Shown here in pieces: positions 7,178-14,687 of a DNA stretch of 64,000 nucleotides (the first letter of the stretch is position 1; each line of letters opens with the position of its first letter). Origin of the DNA: Fimbriimonas sp. (GTDB taxonomy: Bacteria; Armatimonadota; Fimbriimonadia; Fimbriimonadales; Fimbriimonadaceae); contig JARLGV010000085.1 of NCBI GenBank assembly GCA_031292555.1, positions 1 to 64,000 on the forward strand, in the 5' to 3' direction. The position numbers and the translations under genes are program-made. The notes beneath the pieces were generated by a model. That model had not been told where the DNA came from. It saw only the letters and a program-made list of their open reading frames with translations, and did no database searches.

Positions 7178-8677
7178 ATGAGCTTCGCCGTCCGGATGCG
7201 AGGCATCACGAAACGGTTTGGATCGGTGACGGCGCTCGACCGGGTGGACCTCGACGTCGAACAGGGCATCATTCACGCGATCGTCGGCGAGAACGGGGCC
7301 GGCAAGACCACCCTCATGCGGGTTCTCTACGGGGCGCTCAATTCAGATGAGGGCTCGCTAGAGGTCGAGGGTAAGCCAGTCAAGTTCGGTACCTCCCGGG
7401 AAGCGATTCAGGCGGGAGTTGGCATGGTGAGCCAGCATTACGGGATCATTCCGGAGTTGACCTGCCTTCAAAACCTGATTCTCGGGGCGGAAGGCGGTCC
7501 GATCCTACGCAATCGCGCTGCGGAAGAGCGTGCGAATGCACTGGCCACGAAGATGGGCTTCGAGTTCGACTGGCAGGCGGATGCATCGTCGCTGAGCCCT
7601 GCCGGAGCCCAGAAGCTGGAGATCCTCAAACTGCTTTGGCGGGAGGCGCGCGTCATGATCCTCGACGAACCGACCGCAATGCTGTCCCCCGCCGATGCCG
7701 GTGCGCTATTCGAAAGTCTCGACAGCCTGGCGAGAGACGGCGCCACGATTCTCCTGGTCACTCATCGTCTCCCTGAGGTCCTCGAGCACTGCCGGACGGT
7801 GACGGTCCTTCGTGCCGGAAAGCGGATCGACGAAAAGGCAGTCGCGGGCACGAACGGATCGGAACTGGCCCAGCTCATCGTCGGTGGGGCGCTTGAAGCC
7901 TCGACCCATACCGCGCCGTTCAGGCCCGGCGCGCCGGTGCTTGAGGTCTCGAACCTCTCGGTGAAGGGCGATCGGGGCGAGATGGCATTGAAGGGGGTCG
8001 GCTTCCAACTCCGGTCGGGCGAGATCCTGGGAATTGCCGGGGTGGACGGAAGCGGGCAGCGAGAGCTGTTCGAGTCGATTGCCGGTTTGACGAAGACGGT
8101 CGAGGGAAGCATCGTTCTGGAAGGGAAGAGCGTGGACGCGCTTTCTCCGTCCGATCGAATCGCGGGAGGCATGAGGCTGATCCCGGAAGACCGCCACGCT
8201 CAGGGAGTGGTCGAGGAGTGGAGCCTGAACGAGAACGCCGCTCTCGGCCTTCAGCGCCTCAGCCCGTTTGCGAGGGGTGCGACGATCGATGGTTCGGCGC
8301 GGCACGAAATGGCGTCAAAAATCGCCGAACGATTCGACACCAAACACGGGGGGCTGAATTTGCCGATGTCCAGCCTGTCCGGTGGGAACCAACAGCGTTT
8401 TGTCGCCGCCCGCTCGCTGTGCCTGGACCCTCGGCTGGTGCTCGCGTTCCAGCCGGCTCGTGGCTTGGATATCAAGGGCACGTTGAGCGTATACGAGGGC
8501 ATCCGGGAAGTTTGCCGGAATGGGGCCGCCGCTCTCGTCGTCAGTTTTGATTTGGACGAACTCCTCGAGCAGTGCGACCGGGTGGTCGCCATGAACCATG
8601 GGCGGATGCATGAACCTCCGGCCGACCGATCCAAAGACCGGGACACGATTGGACGGCTGATGGTGGGAGCCGAATGA
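7178..8677 (+). CDS. ABC transporter ATP-binding protein, nucleoside/simple-sugar type (double NBD)
   Basis: Two fused nucleotide-binding domains (499 residues) as in RbsA/YufO-type proteins serving BMP-family nucleoside importers. NBD1 has Walker A GENGAGKTT (37-45), a degenerate signature LSPAGAQKLEIL, Walker B VMILDEPTA (about 158-166) and the switch His in THRL. NBD2 has the usual weakened P-loop GVDGSGQRELFE, a good signature SSLSGGNQQRF and a Walker B lacking its acidic residue (LVLAFQPARGLD), as is common in this subfamily. It is followed by two permease genes with overlapping ends. No periplasmic binding protein gene is nearby. Confidence 0.92.
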   Translation: MSFAVRMRGITKRFGSVTALDRVDLDVEQGIIHAIVGENGAGKTTLMRVLYGALNSDEGSLEVEGKPVKFGTSREAIQAGVGMVSQHYGIIPELTCLQNLILGAEGGPILRNRAAEERANALATKMGFEFDWQADASSLSPAGAQKLEILKLLWREARVMILDEPTAMLSPADAGALFESLDSLARDGATILLVTHRLPEVLEHCRTVTVLRAGKRIDEKAVAGTNGSELAQLIVGGALEASTHTAPFRPGAPVLEVSNLSVKGDRGEMALKGVGFQLRSGEILGIAGVDGSGQRELFESIAGLTKTVEGSIVLEGKSVDALSPSDRIAGGMRLIPEDRHAQGVVEEWSLNENAALGLQRLSPFARGATIDGSARHEMASKIAERFDTKHGGLNLPMSSLSGGNQQRFVAARSLCLDPRLVLAFQPARGLDIKGTLSVYEGIREVCRNGAAALVVSFDLDELLEQCDRVVAMNHGRMHEPPADRSKDRDTIGRLMVGAE

Positions 8678-9669
8678 TCTGGCGTTTGGTCGCCATGGTA
8701 GCCGGCGCCTGTGCGATCTTGGCAGGGGCGATCCTTGTGGCGCATCAGAGTCCCATCGAGAGCCTCACGACGCTGATACACGGAAGCCTCGGTTCGCCGA
8801 CGGCGATCGCCGGGACGCTCCGCGAGTCGACGCCTCTGCTCATCTGTGGGCTGGCCGTATTCATCGCCCTGCGGGCCGGGCTCTTCAATATCGGAGTCGA
8901 GGGCCAATTGCTGGTCGGCGCCTGCTCGTGCGCGGTGGTCGCCGTTCGTTTTCCTGGTCCGCTCGGGATGGTCTTAGGCGTGTTGGTCGGGATGGTTGCC
9001 GGCATGGTCTGGGCGTTGCCGGCGGCCCTGATCAAGGCGTACCGGAACGGGCATGAGGTCATCACGACGATCATGCTGAACAACGTGGCCCTGTTTCTGA
9101 CCAGCGCGCTCGTTTCCGGTCCGATCAAGGACAAAACCCAATCGGATACCGCAACCTCGTTCGTGGCGCAGACCACTCGATTGCCGTTTGTGTACAAGAC
9201 CCAGACGGTCGAGATCAATTGCGCGCTCGTTCTCGGAATCGTTCTGGCGGTAGCGATGGCGATCTGGCTGAAGAAGACGGTCGCCGGTTATGAGCTGCAG
9301 GCGGTCGGCGCCAATCGGGTAGCCGCCCGGTTTGCGGGAATCTCGCCGCAAAAGGTGACGGTCTTGGCGATGTCGATCTCAGGCGCCTTGGGTGGCCTGG
9401 CGGGGGCGGTCCAGATCCTGGCCTACGAAGGGCGGTTCTACGATGGGTTTTCCCCCGGTTATGGTTTTGACGCCCTGGGAGTGGCCCTGCTTGCCGGCGG
9501 CAGCGCGTACGCCGTCCTGCCGTCGAGCCTCCTGTTCGGGATTCTGAGCAAGGGAGGAACCGCGCTCCAGATCGACGGGGTGCCCAAGGGGATCACTACC
9601 GTCGTCCTCGGGCTCCTCATCTTCATTGCCGCCGCGATCCGGTATCGAAAGGTGACGTCCGATGCTTAA
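8674..9669 (+). CDS. ABC transporter permease (nucleoside/sugar type), subunit 1
   Basis: A polytopic membrane protein of 331 residues of the BPD_transp_2 family, YufP-like. Typical segments are FIALRAGLFNIGVEGQLLVG (about 64-83), YRNGHEVITTIMLNNVALFL (the cytoplasmic EAA-like coupling region) and the C-terminal GYGFDALGVALLAGGSAY. It forms the translocation pore together with the next gene product. The ATG overlaps the stop of the ATPase gene by four bases (ATGA), indicating translational coupling. Confidence 0.9.
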   Translation: MIWRLVAMVAGACAILAGAILVAHQSPIESLTTLIHGSLGSPTAIAGTLRESTPLLICGLAVFIALRAGLFNIGVEGQLLVGACSCAVVAVRFPGPLGMVLGVLVGMVAGMVWALPAALIKAYRNGHEVITTIMLNNVALFLTSALVSGPIKDKTQSDTATSFVAQTTRLPFVYKTQTVEINCALVLGIVLAVAMAIWLKKTVAGYELQAVGANRVAARFAGISPQKVTVLAMSISGALGGLAGAVQILAYEGRFYDGFSPGYGFDALGVALLAGGSAYAVLPSSLLFGILSKGGTALQIDGVPKGITTVVLGLLIFIAAAIRYRKVTSDA

Positions 9670-10501
9670 TCTCCTCGTCCTCACCATCCTCTTCTCGACG
9701 CCGCTGGTTCTCGCGGCGATGGGCGGCTATACGAGCGAACGCGGTGGCGTCATCAACATCGGTCTCGAAGGGATGATGCTGATGGCGGCGTGCGTTGGGG
9801 CGCTGGCCTCGGCCCGTTACGGACCGGTCGGCGAACTGGTTGGCGGCATCCTTGCCGCAACCGTCATGAGCCTTCTGCACTGGCTGATGACGCAGGTCTA
9901 TCACATCGATCACGTGATCTCCGGGATGGCTCTGAACGCGGTCGCTGCCGGAGGAACCAACTTCCTCTATCTCAAACTCGGAGACCCCGCTCACGGAAGC
10001 GGTCTTCCGCACCTTCCGATCACCTTCTTCTGCATCAGCGCCATCGTCGTGCCCTTCGCGATCTGGATCTACTCCCGGCATACCCGGGGCGGACTTCGGC
10101 TCCTCGCGGTGGGCAGCGATCCGGACAAGGCCCGTCTGATGGGGATTCAGCCGGTGCGCGTTCGGTTCTTTGGCCTCCTTTGCACCGGTGTGCTTACCGG
10201 CTTGGCCGGCGTGGAACTTGTGGCGTACACCGGGGTCTTTACGGACAACATGACCTCGGGACGGGGCTATATCGCCCTCGCCGCCTTGATCTTGGGCGGC
10301 TGGCGCCCGGTTCCGGCTCTGATCGCCTGCGTGGCGTTCGGCTTCTTCAGCGCGCTTCGTCTGCAACTCCAAGGAACGCCGCTCTTCGGCGCCCAACTGC
10401 CATCCCAACTCTGGGCGGCATTGCCGTATCTCGTCACGATCATCGCACTGGCGGGCCTGATCGGCCGGAACCGTACGCCGGCCGGGTTAGGGAAGCCGTA
10501 G
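9662..10501 (+). CDS. ABC transporter permease (nucleoside/sugar type), subunit 2
   Basis: The 279-residue partner permease (YufQ-like) has at least seven hydrophobic segments. Family hallmarks are TSERGGVINIGLEGMMLMAA near the N-terminus, the coupling segment VYHIDHVISGMALNAVAAGG and a C-terminal GRGYIALAALILGGWRP. It overlaps the preceding permease gene by eight bases. With the ATPase it should form an importer for nucleosides or a related small molecule; the solute-binding lipoprotein would have to be encoded elsewhere. Confidence 0.9.
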   Translation: MLNLLVLTILFSTPLVLAAMGGYTSERGGVINIGLEGMMLMAACVGALASARYGPVGELVGGILAATVMSLLHWLMTQVYHIDHVISGMALNAVAAGGTNFLYLKLGDPAHGSGLPHLPITFFCISAIVVPFAIWIYSRHTRGGLRLLAVGSDPDKARLMGIQPVRVRFFGLLCTGVLTGLAGVELVAYTGVFTDNMTSGRGYIALAALILGGWRPVPALIACVAFGFFSALRLQLQGTPLFGAQLPSQLWAALPYLVTIIALAGLIGRNRTPAGLGKP

Positions 10502-10506
10502 CGGGG

Positions 10507-10512
10507 TAAATT
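10507..10512 (+). promoter_or_regulatory. Leaderless-type -10 element (TAAATT) for the gene at 10520
   Basis: TAAATT lies seven bases before the ATG at 10520, in the 18-base gap after the permease gene; there is no Shine-Dalgarno site. Confidence 0.5.
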
Positions 10513-10519
10513 CGGTCGG

Positions 10520-11800
10520 ATGATAGTTGCGACCCTTCTGTTGACCGCCGGAATCCCCCAATCGCAAACGGTGTTCGATGCGTGCCTACGGTCACAGAGT
10601 CGGCTGAGTTCCTACAGCGTTCATGTCGAGACCGATTCAGCCATTCCGGGGCGCAAGGACCAGTCGCAATTCGACTTCTCGGTCAGCGGGTCCAATGCGC
10701 TGTTTCGCATGCGCGAACCGGCGACGAGTGCCCTTGAACGTTCGGATCGCAGCATTCAGTTTCGGAAGAACAAAGTCCTGGCATACGACGCGGTGGCCAA
10801 TGAGACGCTGAGCCGAACGGCTAAAGCCAATGCCGGATACCTCGCTCGACTGACCGATGTCCTTGGGCCGCTGCCGGAAGCGCTTGCCGTCGCCATCGAC
10901 CCCAATGCGATGAAAGCATTTCTGGGGCGGTTCCGTGGGTTTGCCGATTGGTCTATCAAGAAGCGCTCCGGCGCCACCACTCTGTATCGAGCGACCAAAG
11001 GCGCCGCGACCATGTTCCGATTCGACGGTGATCGGGGTCTCCTTCGTGAAGTGATGATCACGATTCCCAAGTCGCGGCTACATTGGACGTTCCGGTTCTC
11101 CAAATCAGCGAACACGGCTTTGGAGATCCCGTCGGACGCCAGTACGGTCTACACGTTCACTTTGCGGGCGGCGCCGCCAAAATACGCGAGCGCCGATGCG
11201 AAGCAAACCATGGACCGCATGCTGTCCGCCTATACGCATCTCAAGAGCGGCATCATCCTCGTCAGCAGCCGGGACGGCAACGAGAAGCTCTATTTGAGCG
11301 GCAGGAAGCTTCGAGAGGAACGGGCGGGCTTCCAGTGGACCTACGATGGAGCGATCCTCTCCGTTTGGAACAAGAAGACGAACCGGTTCTACCGGGGGAA
11401 AGCGACCCGAGTCGTGCTCTCGGAATATGTCGTTGCCGTCGGCGCCGAAGTCGACCCAATCCTCCGCCGCAACCTGGCCCACCGGGTGCCGTTCGCGGAC
11501 CTGTTGGTGACTGGGTCCACCGTGAAATCGGTGGGCAGCTCGATGACGAACGGGGTTGGCACCGAGATCCTTCAAATCTCTGGCATGGGACCGAATACCT
11601 CGATCTTCGTGCGGAAGGACAACCATCTGCTTCAAAGCATCGCGGCTGAGACAGTCGATAAGGCGGGCAAGATGCTCACCCAGAGCACCCGCGAGTATAC
11701 GTACCGGAATATCGGAGAGCTGGCGCCGTCGAGCGTTTTCGAGCTTAAGCCGCCCGACGGCAAGGTCCTGCCTCTCCCCAATGTCAAGCTGACGAACTAA
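10520..11800 (+). CDS. Secreted protein, LolA/DUF2092-like
   Basis: Residues 1-17 form a short hydrophobic signal (MIVATLLLTAGIPQSQT). The mature part appears to hold two similar beta-rich halves: residues about 20-210 (SQSRLSSYSVHVETDS..., FRMREPATSALERSDRSIQF) and about 225-420 (LSAYTHLKSGIILVSSRDG, YLSGRKLREERAGFQWTYDG). Both have the LolA/LppX style of alternating strands describing film-like binding of hydrophobic ligands. The family assignment is by style, not by a diagnostic motif. It is convergent with the thioredoxin-like gene, and their last four bases overlap. Confidence 0.55.
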   Translation: MIVATLLLTAGIPQSQTVFDACLRSQSRLSSYSVHVETDSAIPGRKDQSQFDFSVSGSNALFRMREPATSALERSDRSIQFRKNKVLAYDAVANETLSRTAKANAGYLARLTDVLGPLPEALAVAIDPNAMKAFLGRFRGFADWSIKKRSGATTLYRATKGAATMFRFDGDRGLLREVMITIPKSRLHWTFRFSKSANTALEIPSDASTVYTFTLRAAPPKYASADAKQTMDRMLSAYTHLKSGIILVSSRDGNEKLYLSGRKLREERAGFQWTYDGAILSVWNKKTNRFYRGKATRVVLSEYVVAVGAEVDPILRRNLAHRVPFADLLVTGSTVKSVGSSMTNGVGTEILQISGMGPNTSIFVRKDNHLLQSIAAETVDKAGKMLTQSTREYTYRNIGELAPSSVFELKPPDGKVLPLPNVKLTN

Positions 11801-12339
11801 CCGGTCTTCTTCGTCGAGAGGAAGGTGACGACCTTGGAGATGTCGTTGCCGGTCATGTGGGGCGCGGTCTTCTGGAGCAGCACCTTGAATGCGGCGACCT
11901 CAGCCGGCTCCGAAGGGTAACCCATGTTCTGCTTGTTCGGCAAGAGGGAGTCTCCGATCTTCTTTCCGTCCGGAGTCAGCACGGCGAAGTAGGGAATTCC
12001 GCTATCCTTGGGGGCGCCGAGTTGGGCCATGAGGTCCATGCCGCCTTCGTTCTCGAGGCTCTTCTTGTCGCCGTTCTCCAAAACTACCACGTGGGTGATT
12101 ACATAGCTGTTATTGAAGATCGACTTGAAGGCGGCGGACTCCAGCATGTCGTCCATCCGATGGCACCATCCGCACCACGAAGCGTGGAAGATGACCATCA
12201 CGTTCTTCTTTTCGGCCCTGGCCTTTGCCGAGGCGCCGGCTAACAAAGCTCGGGCGGAAGCGGTGCCGGGGGTTGCCATCGCCGAGACGGCAGATGCGGC
12301 CAAGAGGGACAGGACGAGCAATTTTGGAGAGAGCTTCAT
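11797..12339 (-). CDS. Secreted thioredoxin-like protein
   Basis: The 180-residue protein starts with a Sec signal peptide (MKLSPKLLVLSLLAASAVSA, cut near 20-22). A thioredoxin fold follows with the active-site motif WCGWC (Cys56 and Cys59) in VMVIFHASWCGWCHRMD, and IPYFAVLTPDGKKIG supplies the cis-Pro strand. It is like the thioredoxin_7/DUF255-type periplasmic disulfide proteins and probably reduces or isomerises disulfides in exported proteins. The start at 12339 was preferred to an upstream in-frame start because it gives a clean signal peptide and TACAAT lies exactly seven bases before it. Confidence 0.85.
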   Translation of the reverse strand: MKLSPKLLVLSLLAASAVSAMATPGTASARALLAGASAKARAEKKNVMVIFHASWCGWCHRMDDMLESAAFKSIFNNSYVITHVVVLENGDKKSLENEGGMDLMAQLGAPKDSGIPYFAVLTPDGKKIGDSLLPNKQNMGYPSEPAEVAAFKVLLQKTAPHMTGNDISKVVTFLSTKKTG

Positions 12340-12346
12340 GAGAACC

Positions 12347-12352
12347 ATTGTA
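12347..12352 (-). promoter_or_regulatory. Leaderless-type -10 element (TACAAT) for the thioredoxin-like gene
   Basis: TACAAT on the minus strand lies seven bases before the ATG at 12339; the same hexamer and spacing precede the GNAT gene at 43669. Confidence 0.65.
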
Positions 12353-12368
12353 GCGCGATTCGCCGAAA

Positions 12369-13286
12369 TCACCCCCTTGGCTTTGCCCAAAGGACGCGCC
12401 AGAATGCCTTCGCCTGCGATCTGGCTCGCTCGTTTCTAAAGCCGGAAGCCAAATGCCGAAGCGACCACGCCAGCACTCTCAGTCCGGCACCCAATCGGTC
12501 GAGGATAAAGCAGAGGAGCGAGGCGAGGCGGCCGTAGTGGATTGCGAAATAGAGTTCCTTGCCTCGGTTGTAACGGATGACGCCGAGGGACGGGTCTTTT
12601 GCGCTGCTGGAACCCAGGTCGTGAACGAACGTCGCCTCCGGTACGTACAGGATCGTTCCGTGCACTTCAAGGCGCCGACATAGGTCGGTGTCCTCGCAAT
12701 AGAGGAAATACCGCTCGTCGAACGCTTCGATCGGCCGGCCTGCGCTGGCACGGACCATCAGCGTCGCTCCCATCACTTGAGGGCTCTTCTTGGGAGTTAA
12801 GTCGACGGCCAGTCTTGCCGTGGTCCAGTAGGGACTAAGCCATGACGACGTTGGGAAGGCCTTCTCCAGGTATGTCTGCTCGCAGAACACGGACCAGAGG
12901 GTGAGCCTGTTCGCCGTGCTGAGCTGCAAGCTCCGGTCAGGGTTAAGTTGCCTGCCTCCTACTGCCACAACGCCGGCATCGGCGAACACGGATGCGAGCT
13001 TTCGAATCGCGCCAGGGTCTGCATAGGCGTCGCTGTTGAGGAAGAGAATCAAATCGCCCGACGCCCGGGTGCAGCCCAGATTGTTTCCTCGTCCGAACCC
13101 GAGATTGGTTGGACTTTCGATCAGCATGACCGACGGAAACTCTTGACGGACCATCGCAGCGGAACCGTCATGCGACGCGTTATCTACTACGACGATCTCG
13201 TGTTCCGGCTCAATACAGCCAAGGCACCGGCGCAACTTGTCGCAGGTGTTGAAGCTGACGATCACTACAGTGACTTTTAGGTCCAA
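12369..13286 (-). CDS. Family 2 glycosyltransferase
   Basis: The 305-residue GT-A enzyme is similar to WbbL/rhamnosyltransferase-type GT2 proteins. It begins VTVVIVSFNTCDKLRRCLG, continues with IVVVDNASHDGS (nucleotide binding), TNLGFGRGNNLG, and a DXD-equivalent LFLNSDAYADPG. The acceptor-side motif is FDERYFLYCEDTDLCRRLE (ED base). It transfers a sugar from a nucleotide donor, probably in cell-surface polysaccharide assembly, but no polysaccharide cluster surrounds it. The start is TTG 13286 with a CAGGAG ribosome-binding site, so this gene uses a conventional leader, unlike its divergent neighbour greA. Confidence 0.88.
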   Translation of the reverse strand: MDLKVTVVIVSFNTCDKLRRCLGCIEPEHEIVVVDNASHDGSAAMVRQEFPSVMLIESPTNLGFGRGNNLGCTRASGDLILFLNSDAYADPGAIRKLASVFADAGVVAVGGRQLNPDRSLQLSTANRLTLWSVFCEQTYLEKAFPTSSWLSPYWTTARLAVDLTPKKSPQVMGATLMVRASAGRPIEAFDERYFLYCEDTDLCRRLEVHGTILYVPEATFVHDLGSSSAKDPSLGVIRYNRGKELYFAIHYGRLASLLCFILDRLGAGLRVLAWSLRHLASGFRNERARSQAKAFWRVLWAKPRG

Positions 13287-13302
13287 AATGCTCCTGAAAT
13301 GC

Positions 13303-13308
13303 TACAAT
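13303..13308 (+). promoter_or_regulatory. -10 element (TACAAT, extended TGC) for greA
   Basis: TGCTACAAT ends nine bases before the greA ATG. The bases between (ATCCCTCCC) offer no Shine-Dalgarno site. The region from TACAATAT to CCTCCCATG is almost the same as that upstream of lysS. Confidence 0.6.
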
Positions 13309-13317
13309 ATCCCTCCC

Positions 13318-13788
13318 ATGGGTAAGGAAATCCACTTCACTCGCGAAGGCTTCGCGAAATTAAAGAAAGAACTGGAAGACCTGAAGGGCCCAACTCGAAT
13401 GGCGATTGCCGACGCGATCCGTGAAGCCAAGTCGCACGGGGACCTGCGTGAAAACGCAGCCTACCACGAAGCGAAGCTGAATCAGAGCCGGCTGGAGAGC
13501 AGAATTGCCGATTTGGAGAAGGCGCTTCAGTTGGCGAAGGTCGTCGAACGCCCCGATGCGTCTGGAGCGACGGCTCATCTTGGCTCGAAAGTGAAGCTCA
13601 TGGATTTGGAGTTTGACGACGAGTTCACGGTGACGCTGGTGGGATCCTTCGAAGCCGATCCCGCGAAAGACCTCATCTCGATCGGTTCTCCGCTTGGAGA
13701 GTCCATGCTCGGAAAGGTCATCGGGGATGAATTCGAGGTCGAAGCCCCCCGTGGCAACAGCCGGTACCGGATCCTAGGGGTGGAGTGA
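13318..13788 (+). CDS. greA: Transcription elongation factor GreA
   Basis: The 156-residue protein has the standard length. The N-terminal coiled coil spans about residues 10-75 with the tip sequence GDLRENAAYHEAK, which carries the acidic pair Asp42/Glu45 that reaches the RNA polymerase active site and stimulates cleavage of backtracked RNA. The C-terminal FKBP-like domain shows GSKVKL, ISIGSPLGESMLGKVIGDEF and the final RYRILGVE. A lipoprotein gene starts one base after the stop. Confidence 0.96.
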   Translation: MGKEIHFTREGFAKLKKELEDLKGPTRMAIADAIREAKSHGDLRENAAYHEAKLNQSRLESRIADLEKALQLAKVVERPDASGATAHLGSKVKLMDLEFDDEFTVTLVGSFEADPAKDLISIGSPLGESMLGKVIGDEFEVEAPRGNSRYRILGVE

Positions 13789-13789
13789 G

Positions 13790-14479
13790 ATGGTGAGGCG
13801 CGCCCTCATCCTCTGCCTGCTGATTTCCGCATTGTGCGGTTGCCAGGGCGGAGATGTTGCCGCTCCTGCCGGGGATTCGACGGTTCAAGAGAAGGCTTAC
13901 ACCGTCGGTGAACCGATCACGAACGACAAGCGAGACGTCAAGGACACCAATGAGATCGCGCTGGTCGTGCGGCACGGCGCCCCCATCACGATCTACTCGA
14001 ATCACGAATCGGCCTTCCAGAGATTTCACGACACCAAGACCGTCGGCTTCGAGTCCGACGATCTGCCGCCTCACTTCCAACCTCCCTACAGCGCCAAGAC
14101 CTGGGAGGAAGATTCTTTGCACCTTGGGTTTGGCGAGATCCTGTACAACGGCGAACTTGTGGCGGCGATCTACGAGGAGGACAAGGCAAACCAGAGTCGG
14201 CTCGACGGGCTCATCCGAGATCACCAAGATCAAGTAGGGGACCTGAAGGACACCTATATCGACGGCCAGCACGTGAAGTACTGGTTCTGGGAGAAGGACA
14301 GCCGCCGGCTCATGATCTGCGCATTCCCAACTGGCCGAGATGAGATCCGCATCACCGTGGCGATGGGTGACGACGTCGTGATGGACGGCCTTGGCATGTC
14401 GATCGCCCGGGCGCACAAGGACCAAGCCGACATTGACAAATCGTACTTCCGGACGAAGGGTTTGGCGGTGCCGGGCTAA
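13790..14479 (+). CDS. Predicted lipoprotein of unknown function
   Basis: The family is not recognised (229 residues). It has a lipoprotein signal MVRRALILCLLISALCGCQG with a lipobox LCGC ending at Cys18, so it is probably lipid-anchored outside the cytoplasm. The mature part is polar, with YTVGEPITNDKRDVKDTNEI, which hints at a DUF4352-like immunoglobulin-type start, and a C-terminal half that looks like a compact alpha/beta domain (RLMICAFPTGRDEIRITVAM). The ATG lies one base beyond the greA stop codon, so it is likely co-transcribed with greA. Confidence 0.7.
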   Translation: MVRRALILCLLISALCGCQGGDVAAPAGDSTVQEKAYTVGEPITNDKRDVKDTNEIALVVRHGAPITIYSNHESAFQRFHDTKTVGFESDDLPPHFQPPYSAKTWEEDSLHLGFGEILYNGELVAAIYEEDKANQSRLDGLIRDHQDQVGDLKDTYIDGQHVKYWFWEKDSRRLMICAFPTGRDEIRITVAMGDDVVMDGLGMSIARAHKDQADIDKSYFRTKGLAVPG

Positions 14480-14524
14480 CCCTCCGGTGAAGCGTTCTGG
14501 GCTTTTCCAACGTATAGAAAAGTA

Positions 14525-14687
14525 TCCAATCAGGCGGAGGTGGTGCCGTTCAATGAATTCCAAACGCAGTGCCCCAAGAGGTCCACGGTTTTAGCAATTG
14601 GCCGAGTCGACTTGATGGCGCGCAATGAACCAAGCTAATTGGGAGCACGTTGTAAAAGCCCCGCCGGAGTGCGGGGCTTCCTTTTTT
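14525..14687 (+). ncRNA. Candidate structured small RNA, possibly 6S-like
   Basis: The gap between the lipoprotein gene and lysS has no ORF but can form a nested long hairpin. AAC (14562-14564), GTGC and CCC near 14568-14574 pair with GGG, GCAC and GTT near 14641-14652. Inside, TTAGC..TTGG (about 14592-14602) pairs with CCAA..GCTAA (14630-14638). The segment ends in a strong intrinsic terminator, and a TATAGA hexamer at 14513-14518 could start it. The long helix with asymmetric bulges recalls 6S RNA, but no conserved 6S motif was recognised. The 5' end is a guess. Confidence 0.35.
14656..14687 (+). terminator. Strong intrinsic terminator, probably bidirectional
   Basis: AAGCCCCGC (14656-14664) pairs with GCGGGGCTT (14671-14679) across a 6-base loop, followed by CCTTTTTT on the plus strand. 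On the minus strand the same hairpin is followed by TTTTAC, so it can also end lysS transcription, whose stop codon lies at 14686-14688. Confidence 0.85.
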
